A model generated the notes under the pieces. That model was given only the letters and a program-made list of their open reading frames with translations. It was not told the origin of the DNA and searched no databases. The translations under genes and the position numbers were made by a program. DNA of 64,000 nt from Fasciola hepatica (lineage: Eukaryota > Platyhelminthes > Trematoda > Plagiorchiida > Fasciolidae). Positions 38,350-48,865 of the stretch are shown piece after piece; positions within the stretch are counted from its first letter, which is position 1; every line of letters starts with the position of its first letter. Location of the stretch: assembly GCA_948099385.1 (NCBI GenBank), contig CANUEZ040000024.1, positions 23,552,501 through 23,616,500 on the forward strand, written 5' to 3'.

Positions 38350-38847
38350 CGGGTAGTTTAAACGAATTGTCGAAGATACATCTTTGAGAAGCTTTAGCGA
38401 CGAAACTTGCTGAAAAAGTCCATTCGCATAAATTAGAAAGGTAGGATTAGATGCGTCTAATGCGGGTCTCTTAGAGGATGTAAGCAATAAACTGTTTGTA
38501 GGGTGTGTGGATGTCGTATTTGTCATCAGAAAAGCAGGCTGATTCGGCAGTTTGATCACATGGTGTGACTGGGAAGTGACCGGAGATTCCGCACAGGACA
38601 AAATCCCAGTTGCCGAATCGCATTTCCTGGATATTATCAAATTTTTCATGGCTGGCATTGGACCGGAAAGGTTCGACTGCATTAACTTCATCCGAGCCAA
38701 AGCTTTGGACACGGCGGCTTGAGAACACTGAAGATGACGTGCAATTTCTCGCTGAGTCTGTCCTTGCGTGACCAGATCAAAAATTCTTTGCCTCTGTTCC
38801 AAGGTCAGACGTTTTCTAGGCGGCTGGGCCGTCTGAGCGGTTTTCAT
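38350..38847 (-). CDS. Helix-turn-helix exon, probable first coding exon of the zinc-finger gene
   Basis: The ATG at 38,847 is preceded in frame by TAA four codons upstream, with no obvious acceptor between them. It is therefore a likely translation start. Residues 13-55 form a homeodomain-like helix-turn-helix of the transposase/CENP-B kind, with LTLEQRQRIFDLV, GQTQREIARHL and SQAAVSKALARMKL. The rest is polar and unstructured in appearance. The end is CCG|GTAAGT, a near-perfect donor in phase 0 that fits the phase-0 acceptor at 35,284. Read without splicing, it would stop two codons later. Whether upstream exons at 40.7 and 44.1 kb can bypass or join this exon is open. Confidence 0.7.
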
Positions 38848-40714
38848 GGTATCGGATGGTTACTTGCTTGCGCAATGTGAACAGCTTGTCAATTAACAGA
38901 TACTGGAACGTGTGTCAAACTGCTCGCGTGCATCTGAGTCCACTGGACAATAAGTTTTAGTGGACGGATCGCAACTGTTTCGCAAAGAGTCAGGCGAAAT
39001 GCGTAGGATGAGACAAAGCGCACCTAGAAGACAGGACGTTGTGTGATTGGACACAATGATAACTTCCACTGTTCCAAATCTGCATTCTGATTGGTCAACT
39101 GGAGCGGGCTGACAGTAGTGGGACGTGGACTTATCGATTGGCATGATAACCAACAGGCTAATGAGTCATTCTGCAGGCTGTGGGCATGCACGTGGGTGCG
39201 CCGATGGATGGACACATCGGCGAGTAATCAAAAGATCATGCAAATAAAAGATTACAAGACTAACCAAACTCTGGCCCTAACGACATTCTATGGAGTCGTT
39301 TCCTCCCAACCACACAATCATCCACCAGAGAGAAATGGGGTGATCGGTTTGACTGAGCGAAGGGAGCGGAGCAGACAGAGAATACAGTGATGAACTAAGT
39401 TCCATTTACCAGTGTATCATTACTGCAGGGAAAACTAGTAAAACAGTCGGAATCTGCAGCTTTCGTAGCGCTGAAATTGCAATCGGTATACTAGCAGACC
39501 AATTTGAGATAATCCCACCATCGAAAGGATCAAATCATGGAATGACACACCATGTACCCCTTCTTCCCCTCCCCCCCCCCCCCGTTGTGCTGTTTTGTTT
39601 GGCACACAGAGAAAAATTAGGCGTGTGAAACATGGTAACAATGATGTACCACAAAACGATAGTAAGTTTCATACTTGAAGAATTATCGTATAACATACAG
39701 ACATTTCAAAACAGATCATGCAGACCTGGAACCACGAGAACGCTCCATTGTTTAGGCGCGTCATGTTAGCCATTCATTGTAAACCTGCTCTTTTCGATCA
39801 CAAAAATCACAGGACCAACGATCACATTTAGTTGCCGCAGCTCTAACGTTCCGCATAAAATGACAATTCGAACCACAAACCTCGGTCATCCATCAATCAG
39901 CGCAGACCGCCAATATGCGCGCAACTGTTGATTCATGATGTTTACTTTGAAACTGTTAGTCAACAGATTTCCACTTGTATTTCCCAAGACTGTTAATAAT
40001 GTGCGAAACCATTTATGTGTATACAGAGTGAATTTATCTCCGTTACGATGACCACGATCAGACATCTTGTAGAGCGAAAATAAATGTCGGGAAAATGAAA
40101 GTTATCAGTATCATAGAGCCCGCCTCCTAGCCCTTTATCACTATTTAATTTCACACAGAATCCCAGGAAAACTAAGTAATGTCTGCTCATTTGTATGTGG
40201 GACGTCAAATACTCCGAATGTAACAAAATCCAGAGGAAATCGAAAGAGCGTGGTAACATAAGTCTATGCTGAGGACTTTGGCCAACATGGATCTTGACAA
40301 CCTCCCTGCACTGTTTACCCCGATAAATATCAGATTAGAGGGTAGGTGGTTGCTGTGATCCTAACTGAAGATTCCCATGGTTCACGGTAAAAGTACAATT
40401 GCGAAAGCTGGTGCTTTTTTTCTTCAGATGTGATAAGAAAATCTCGAAATGATTTAAACTGAAGGTAGCTGCTGGATAAAATCACACGTGAAACACCTAC
40501 AATCGTGTTCTGACCCCGAAAACTTGTTTTTTGTACAACGCATAGCTGTTAACTGGCAACAAAACATGGGACCAATGCTTTGAAAGGAAATCACACCACA
40601 GGAAGCAATGCCCAATGCAGGGACTCAAACGAGCGTAAACTGTATACCTTCGATTACGCAATGGGAAATATTGATTACCATAGCTGGTCCTGCATGAAAA
40701 CCAAAAACACCTAC
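38848..40714. other. Region upstream of the HTH exon; candidate promoter, otherwise empty
   Basis: A poly-C run lies near 39,570-39,583. I see no exon with splice signals. The first few hundred bases would hold the promoter and 5' UTR if 38,847 is the start codon. Confidence 0.4.
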
Positions 40715-41419
40715 CTCAAACGTCTCTTGGATCAACGCAGAAATATTGGTAGATGTCACCTCAGTGGAATCCGTGTGTTTTCGAGCTACATGATCAACGA
40801 GTAAACTCCTGGAGGGTGATTTGACTAGACAACCAGGTACCCCGCAGTGGACCAAAGGGCACACATAGCGCTGGATGTGCTCGGCCCAGTCAAATAGGCT
40901 GGCGAAGGTACACCGCTTGCAGTGCGAACATTTGAACTGTTGTTGATGCTGCTCACCGCCCTCTGTGCTCGTGTGATGCGTGTTCCAGTGCACATGTAAT
41001 GATGTGGAGTGCGTGGATGTAAAATGCTGCGGACATTCCGGTTCAGCCGGGCAAACGAAGATGTCAGCTGTGTTAGTCATCTCCGTTGGGAAAAAATGCG
41101 AAGTCATGTGCGACACTGACTGACTGGATTGAACACGCAAACTGCAGTAGATACAAATCAGACTTGTTAGCCGAGGATGTTGGGTAGACAGATGCAACTG
41201 GAAAGCCACTGGATCGGAACAAGAAAACAGCGTTCTATTGGTCGTTTCTGTGGTGTTAGCATAGCATGCTGAACAGATGAAGCAGCCAGAGGCATGTTCG
41301 ATATCTTGAATATGTTGGGACAGAGATCGACGAGCCTGAGTGTCTACAAGTTGGCCGAGTCTTGGGCTATTCGGTTCGGAATCGTCAGAAGCCGCTGGTA
41401 AATCCAAAGTCGCAGCGGA
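40715..41419 (-). CDS. C2H2 zinc-finger cluster exon
   Basis: A 235-codon open segment with acceptor TATTTTGTCAG before 41,419 and donor TTTGAG|GTAGGT after 40,715, both phase 0. It encodes a series of irregular C2H2-like fingers: CFICSACYANTTE with a histidine pair, LICIYCSLRVQSS..SH..SH, FVCPAEPECPQHF..H..H, FKCSHCKRCTFAS..H and VHCGVPGCLVKSP..H..RKH. The density of paired Cys and His strongly supports a real exon. Its partners are uncertain. It may join exon 44,135-44,653 upstream, and either the 35,284 exon or an unseen exon downstream. Confidence 0.75.
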
Positions 41420-44134
41420 CTGACAAAATAAGCCAAAATAAGATCGGTAAATCGGCTTTTAAGAATCATTATAAATAGTGGTCCGAAAACAGGCATAGTG
41501 TCAATGCCACAAAACAATAAAAACGGGGTGATACAGAACTAGTGTACGAGCCAATAAATGGAGAAAAGTTTTCACACCAAAAGTATTTTGACGTTTTATT
41601 CTCTCTAATTGGTTTTGTTATTTAAAGGCCGTATTTTACTAGAACTAAGGCACGCCGAATAGAACTCGCACAACTGTCCTCCATTTTGGGTACCATCTAT
41701 ATGGTTTTGGAAAAATTGAATGTTATAGGCCATTGTGGTAACCGTGAGGAACACAAGTGGGCGTAGTGCATAAAACTTACAACTTTTACGATGAACGGGG
41801 ACGCATTTCGTGCAGAAACAAGGATCATGGTACACACTAGGGCTGGCAGACAGCGATAGTACCAGATTTTTACATGCGTTAACCACTCGTCACTTGTAAA
41901 TTCCTTGTTAAATGACATCACTAAGGTTGTTCAAAATCAAATGTCCAGACGGAGAAAACTCGGAAACAGACTGCAAACCAGTCCGATCGGGAGGACGGAA
42001 AAATCATCATCAACAACAACAAGTAATTCGGTGCGTAGTCAGCATACTAATGAAATTGTTTGTATGATTCCACTCATTACATGAGTGCTAGTTCATATGC
42101 AGCGTTAGACCGGGCAACTTGCTATCTTCGAATACACGGGTATTGGTTTCGATTGCTACCACCCACCAAAACTCAATGTAAAATGGCACAATTGAGAGCA
42201 AAAACGGAACAGAACATGAGAAAATGACAATGCACAACGGACCGCGGAATTTGACGTCATTCAAACACTCCAGCCTTCTAGCAGGTGGATCAATTTGACC
42301 CCTCCCCCAGCATTACAAGATGTATTACGCGACAAAGGTCATCGATCAGGAATTATACATGCTTCTGCCACGCCCCAGACTGACCATCTTTACCTACCAT
42401 TTTAAGTTCAGTTCTTTCGATCACTAACCTCACACGTGTATGCTCTATTTTCGAATGCTACCTCGCAATCTCGTGCAGTCCATAAAGAAACGAATTGAAG
42501 CACAAACAGCAAACAGAAAATAAAGCTATGAGTGGAAATCACGTAGACGAAGAGTCCGAGTGGAACTATTAACCACGGCACCTAGCGATGCCACCCAAGG
42601 TCTCCAAACATTCGGTGGGCAATTCTCACGGAAGACAAACATTTCCTACTCGACCAAGTTTACTGGTTAAGCTTTTCATACCCCTATTCCATGTGATGAA
42701 CTGACCGCCTCAATCCGTCCTCCAATCACGACCTACCTCGAAGATCAATATACTCCGAAAGAGGTTACTTATGGTCACACATGGCACATGTTCCAACCAC
42801 CACAGTCTGTTCAGATTGAGCATTTGCTTCAGAGACCGGTCTCTGGATCCCAACATTTTATGCTTAACCTCGCTGTCACTGATGCGGTGTTCCAACATAA
42901 TCGATAAATGCTGCGAAGACCTCGATGTTTGAGCACCGCTAGTCCTCGTGCATTTTCCACTGCTAATGGTCACCGTCTAACCAATACCAGATCAACGAAC
43001 AATGCACAGACGAGTTCGCAATGAGTATCTTGTAGTACATTCCAGGAAGGACGCAAACAATCTAAACAACATTGTTAGATTTGTCGGGATCAGTTGTTTG
43101 TAAATTTTATTACCAGTGGCATTATGCACCCAAATGGGTTGGCGCTAACGGACAGCACTCAAGTGCAAATTATACATGCATCTTATGGTTAAGCCCCAGA
43201 AAACGGGGGTAAGTGACACTCATCTCGTCACAATCCACTCCCTATAGACGGCAAGTGGAGGTGAAAATTATCCAAATGCAAAAACACGACCTGAGTCAAC
43301 ACGGTAGAACCGTTTGAGTTACCCGTGGTGGTTACATAATCTAAGATGCGCGTTCCGACCATCAGAATTCGAAACCTTTGCACAAACGCACGATGAGCGT
43401 GCATTTCATTATAGTCCCTGTTAGCCAGGACCAACCAGTGTGCATTCAGAACGCGGATTCAACCATTCTGCAGCAAGACGTACACCAGGTCACAAATGAG
43501 TAAGACGAATGAATAGCGTTCCTGATCAGTGCAGAGGTAATTTCGTGGAACAACCTCCAACGAGGTAAATAGCTAGTAACACCAGAACCTACCAACCTGA
43601 TACTTCTTCGAGGAGACAAATTCAACTCAAGAGGGTGAAAAAAACTAGGATGAACTAAGAGGTAAAATAAGGGGGAAGACATTTCTGCAGTATTGCATTG
43701 GCCGCATCCAGTTTATTAGGCCACAGCAATTTATTGTTTCGTGAGTGCTTGTCTAATATAATCAAGCGCATTAAATCAAGCGATAAAAACTAAACATTAC
43801 TTTCAATGGCGCGGCAATAGTATTCGACACAACACTGGTCGTCGTTGTAATCCTGCTGTATGCACTCGTGTGATTCGTCTAATCGGCGTCCCTTTCGTGC
43901 ACTATAAATGTGGGGCATTTTTCTCAACTAGGATGGAAACGACTGCACGACAAGCTTATCCCACTTACACAAGACTACAAATTGCTATAATAGCTTTTGT
44001 CGAGTAATAAAGAAGCGTTGTTTATCCTATCGGAAATCTGTTGAAAAACGGTTAACATTACTATATTGAAGTGTCCCTAAACCAGCGGAACTGATCAGAA
44101 AGGAGTACTGAAGATAAAGACCGGCGATGCTCAC
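41420..44134. other. Probable intron with an RTE fragment
   Basis: Between two phase-0 exons on the minus strand. Apart from the RTE fragment at 42.6-43.0 kb I recognise nothing. A cysteine-containing minus-strand open segment at 41,605-41,886 lacks good splice sites. Confidence 0.4.
42640..42960 (-). mobile_element. RTE-like reverse transcriptase C-terminal fragment
   Basis: The minus strand encodes, with one frameshift, KHRGLRSIYRLCWN then HRISDSEVKHKMLGS, LNLNRLWWLEHVPCV and, after the last stop, GGQFITWNR. This is the conserved C-terminal domain of RTE elements, as in the full copies at 47-48 kb and 56-57 kb (SNDEVRKRVL, LNRLRWLGHVLRM). It is a truncated and diverged copy of a related family. 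Confidence 0.8.
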
Positions 44135-44653
44135 CTCCATGATAGTATCCGAACTGATTTCCAATCCATCTGATTTGAGCCAACTACTCCGGACGAGAGG
44201 GATATCATCAATTAATTGCCGTAATTTTCCGTTTAGAGGATCCAAGATTGAAACGACGTCCAGCACCAGCTGCTTGCATGATTCTCCTTCGGACAGAATC
44301 CGACTATTTTGTGCACACGCCTGGGATATGACAAATCCGGCCTCAGTGGCCAAACGAGCTCCTTCGTCAAACGTAGTCAGAGGAATATCCTGATGTGTCC
44401 GACTTATTTTCAGAGCAAGCAGTCGCTTTCGACGTCGTTCCGACCATGGGGGATATTCAATCGCAAACGACTTGTGGTGCGTTTCATAGTGTCGTTTCAG
44501 GTTGCACGATTTGAAATGCGTGAGAGCCACATTACAAATAAGACACAACGGTCGACCAGCAAAGTTTATGAAAGCGAACTCCTCTTCCCAACGGGGATTG
44601 AAATTCCGATTGCGGTCCTTCAGTCTGCGCTTGTCCAACAATGTGGACGACAT
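44135..44653 (-). CDS. BED-finger exon, GTF2IRD2/ZBED-like (hAT-transposase-derived)
   Basis: The ATG at 44,653 directly follows an in-frame TGA, so it is a credible start. The exon ends at ATGGAG|GTGAGC in phase 0 after 173 codons. Residues 17-60 hold a BED-type finger: NPRWEEEFAFI, LCLICNVALTHFKSCN and LKRHYETHH. The second half, with ISQACAQNSRILSEGES and CKQLVLDVVSIL, matches the segment after the BED finger in GTF2IRD2-, EPM2AIP1- and SCAND3-like proteins, which derive from hAT transposases. The catalytic part of the transposase is not visible here. It may be the first exon of a domesticated gene that uses the downstream C2H2 exon, or a separate gene or decayed transposon. Confidence 0.75.
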
Positions 44654-45439
44654 TCAGTCAGCCTCCAAAAGACTGCGGTTTATGTGATACGGAAGGGTAG
44701 GAAATAAATTGGTCGGCAAGTATTGAGGTCCAGAATGTGATTTTTACGGAAGTACACGCTTTGGGCGATGATTTTTTTCTCGGTCTAACGAGATAGTCGG
44801 CTAAAATAATGGAAACAGGGAGAATTTTAAAGAAACGGAAACTGATGATCATAAGGATGGATAAAGCCAAGCAATCAACGAGATACTCGTAAAAACTGAG
44901 AACGATTTATGCTGATTTGGCTAAAATCATTTCCACTCAGATTTAGGTACAACCACTGCCAAGTGCAGACGATGATTTGAGGTGTGACAAAATTCGGAAA
45001 TTGAACTAAACTTACCTTGTTCAAAGAAGATTACACTGTTACATAACGATTTCATTAGTTTTTATTTCACACTAAGTTCGATCAGAGTTGTATCGACTAT
45101 GCCTTCGCTCTCTGACAAATCTTAGGGCACAGACAAACCTCCCGTAGGCCCACAATCTCTGTCTTCCTTGATTCGAAAGCGGCATCCAACTCAGTGCACC
45201 GCAGTTTTCTGGAGCCACCTTTAATTGAAGAGTTTGCAGGAAAAACTCAGTTCCCTTTTCCAGTGCTTGTATGCGAACAGCCGAAGCTGAGTTTGTGCGT
45301 GTGGTGAACTTCCCCCGGAATTCATCAAGAGAAATGGTGTTTTTAGGGTTGTTCTTTACCATCTCTTTTCTTCACCTGTGATCGCAGTGGTTCCTGCTTT
45401 GGGGCTGGACACCCTAACAGTACCCGTCCTACATCTCCC
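44654..45439. other. Gap between BED exon and left RTE copy
   Basis: A minus-strand open segment of 96 codons (45,072-45,362) has a coding-like composition but no recognised domain and no clear splice sites. Nothing else seen. Confidence 0.35.
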
Positions 45440-48400
45440 ATGAACTGCACGACTACAAAGAATTCTATACTGCATCGGTCGTCGCGCAGGATAATCAGGA
45501 CCGCGCTACCCACTGCATCGAGCGGGGTGGGTAGTGAGAAGTGGGCTACTGCTCAGAGGTCCTCTTTTATTCAACCTTTGTCTTCTGTCCCCAATCACGT
45601 CTCTTTGCCCCCTCTATCCACCCATAATGCTCCCACTGATAACACGGTCAATACTCTCAACGGTTCATTGTCAAATGGTGTCGAAAACAATCCCCCATCT
45701 AATAACACATTTTCACAAATCTCGTCAGCCTCTGAATCTCGGCTTCTTTAACGTGCGTACTCTCATGCAGACAGGTCAGCAGGTGTGCCTAGCGCTCACA
45801 AAGAGATTCTCTGAAGACTGATGTCTGCTGCGTAAGTGAAACGCGCATCCCGAATTCGAGCAGTGTAATTCAACTAACTGCTCCTGGTATCTCATCAAGG
45901 TATTTTCTGCGCACCTCAGGAGACGAAGCAGCTCGAGCTGTGGGTCAACGTGGTGTAGGAATAGTCTTGACTGACAAGGATGGGACTGCCGTTTATGTGT
46001 TGTGAGACTCCAAGGGTCAGTTTGCACTCGGAAAAGAGGTTGTGCCAAGCGTAATTTGTTTGTGATCTCGGCGTACGCCCCAACGGACTGCAGCTCAGAC
46101 GCGCAGAAAGATGAGTTCTATGATGCACTCGCCACTCTCGTTCGCAGCAGTAAAGGTTCCGATATTGTAGTGCTAGCTGGTGACTTCAATGCACAAGTTG
46201 GCAAACTTAGTGTGTCAGAAGCCTGTTTAGGTGGGCGTTGTGCTTTACCTGCTGAGCGTACAGATAACGGAGACAGGCTTCTTCAGTTTTGTGCAGACAA
46301 TCGATTGTTCTTGTCTAGCACCAATTTCCGACACAGCTCGCGTCGCACAGCAACGTGGCGCTCTAACTCTACAGGTACTTTTAGTCTGATTGATCATATC
46401 GCAGTAAGCTACCGGTGGCCCAGTTATGTTCAGAACTGTAGATCTTACTGGTCCACTTACGTAAAGTTGGTCCATGCACTAGTTTTAATGCGATTATCTC
46501 TCCAGCTCCCTGGTCATCGTCACAAACCGCAAACCCGATTAGCCGTGCAACGTTTGTGTGATCCAGAAGTCCGCACCCGGTATGAGCAGAAGTTAGCACA
46601 TGAGCTAGGATCCACGGAGAACAGTAATGTAGATGAGCATTGGTCTCATATCAAACAGGCGATGCACGTTGCAGCAGGTTTTGCCTGTGGTCCTCGATCC
46701 GTTGTCCATCAAAGACACTGGATCTCGCAAGAGTCGCTGAGTATAATGGAGCAAAAGCGTCAGCTCTCGAACCGTAAGGAGATGAACAAAATACGAAGAC
46801 ATCTACAGAAACAAGTTGCGAAAAGCCTTGAAAATGATCACGAAAATTGGTGAGTGAGGATAGCCGAAGAAATGGAAATAGCAGCTGCTTCAGGTAACAG
46901 TCAAAGACTGTTCAAACTTATTCGTGATACCGGTGGACGGCGCATCCAGATTAATGGGACGATTCGCGGTAGAAATCGAGAACCCATCCGTGGCAAAAAG
47001 CTAAGGTTCGACCGTTAGGCTAAATACTTCGAGGAACAGTTTCGCTGGCTTCACGGTAGTGTAGTTACTCTTGGGCCAACAACTGCAACCCCTTGGGTGG
47101 TATCACTCTAGCCCCCATCAGAAGTAGAAGTAGAGTCATGTATTCGATTACTAAGGCGGGGGAAAGCGGCCGGTCCCGACGAACTTCCTTCAGTTCTTTT
47201 CAAACTGGGTGGTGAGGTGTTGATAAAATCACTTACCGCCCTGCTCCGTGACATTTGGAATGACGAGCGTATTCCATTAATATGGAGTGAGTCATTGATT
47301 GTTTCCACCTTCAAGAAGAGAATACGCAATGACTGTAGTAATCATCGTGGGATTAGCTTAATTCCGATAGTCACCAAAGTATTAGCCTCCACTTCGCTGC
47401 ACCGTCCTACACCGGCTCGCGAGAGGAATGTCCGCGAACAGCAGACAGGATTCCGCCCAGGTCGGGGATTCATCGACCAGATTTTTACTCTTCGCCGACT
47501 ACTTGAAACGCGCCACATGCACCACCGACCGACAATAATGGTTTTCTTAGACTTGAAAGGCGCCTTCGATTCAGTTGATCGAACATCGCTTTCCAGTGCT
47601 CTTCATAGAAAAGGTATGCCCCAGAAGTTCGTGAACCTAATGAGATCATTGTATTCTCATACTTCTGGCCGCGTAGGAGCTTACGGTGAACTATCCGATC
47701 GGTTCGAAACGACCAGTGGTGTTCGACAGGGATGCCCTTTGTCTCCATTCCTGTTCAACTTCGTCATGGACGAAATAGTGGGGAGTGTGCTGCAAAATCT
47801 TCAGGATGTAGGCGTCGAACTAGGAAATAGTGAAAAGCTATGTGACCTGGATTACGCGGACGACCTTGTCTGCTTGTTCGAATGCACGGAACATGCTCAA
47901 CGTACGCTAGATAGACTTGCAAAAGCTGTAGCTCCATTCGGCATGCGCTTTGCACCTTCAAAGTGCAAGGTGATGTTACAAGACTGGACGTCAACAATTC
48001 CGAGGTTGATGCTCGATGGGGAGGTGCTGTCAGTTGTCGACCACTTCACCTACCTCGGTAGCTGCGTGACGACGGATGGGAGCACTGTAGTAGAGGTGAG
48101 TACGCGTATATCCAAGGCTCGAGCGGCGTACGCTGGACTGAAGCACCTGTGGCACCGATCTGATATTTCACTGAAGTTGAAAGGCCGTGTATACTGTGCT
48201 GCAGTGCGTTCGGTTTTGTTGTATGGTTGCGAAACTTGGAGTCTGCGTGCTGAAGATATTCGTCGTCTTGAGGTTTTCGGCCATCGATGTTTACGTAGTA
48301 TCGCTAGGATTGGGTGGAATAGCCGAGTAAGCAACGATGAGGTCAGAAAGCGAGTATTGGATACTAATTCAGAGAACGTTCTGTCACAGCGTATCCAGCT

Positions 48401-48865
48401 TAATAGACTACGTTGGTTGGGACACGTGTTACGTATGGCAAGCACACGTCTACCGTACCGTGTCCTATTCTTCGCCCCTCCTAGGGAGTGGAAAAGACCA
48501 CGTGGAGGTCAACAGATGACGTGGCAGCGAGGAATGAGAAAATGTACAGCAAACTTAGGAAAAGTAGGTGCTTCACGTCTTCGTGGTTGGGATCCAAAAG
48601 ATCCGTCTACCAGTTGGCTGGAGACACTGAAGGATATGGCAGCGAACCGCGAGCAGTGGTGATCGTGTTGTCACTTTCTGTCGAATCAGAATGATTGATC
48701 AATGTGCGTTGCACAGTTAGACGGTGTATTCCGTGTGTTGGCCTCTGTAAGTTCACTCCCTGTTCATACTGTATATTGATACTCTCTAATTCAACGTGCA
48801 ACAAGGTGAGAAGGGCAGTGGTCAGTGGGGCTTGCCCTACTGTTCAACGCTGCACGATGATGCTA
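45440..48865 (+). mobile_element. RTE-like non-LTR retrotransposon, left copy
   Basis: An APE-type endonuclease and a reverse transcriptase of the RTE kind lie on the plus strand. A 3' UTR follows and ends in a short GATGATG tail near 48,860, typical of RTE elements. It mirrors the copy at 56,213-59,590. The 5' end is uncertain: similarity to the other copy starts at 45,562. Several stops and a roughly 23-bp deletion near 46.0 kb relative to the right copy make it inactive. Confidence 0.88.
46002..48662 (+). pseudogene. Endonuclease-reverse transcriptase of left RTE copy, three stops
   Basis: Endonuclease motifs include VISAYAPTDC, VVLAGDFNAQVG and SLIDHIAVSY (46,050-46,410). RT motifs include FLDLKGAFDSVDR, VRQGCPLSPFLFN and the catalytic DYADDL near 47,850, then LNRLRWLGHVLRM near 48,410. 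Stops at 46,851 (TGA), 47,016 (TAG) and 47,109 (TAG) break the frame. All three lie in or at the edge of the tract that differs from the right copy. The frame from 47,217 to 48,662 is open. The protein would nick target DNA and reverse-transcribe the element RNA in place. Confidence 0.9.
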
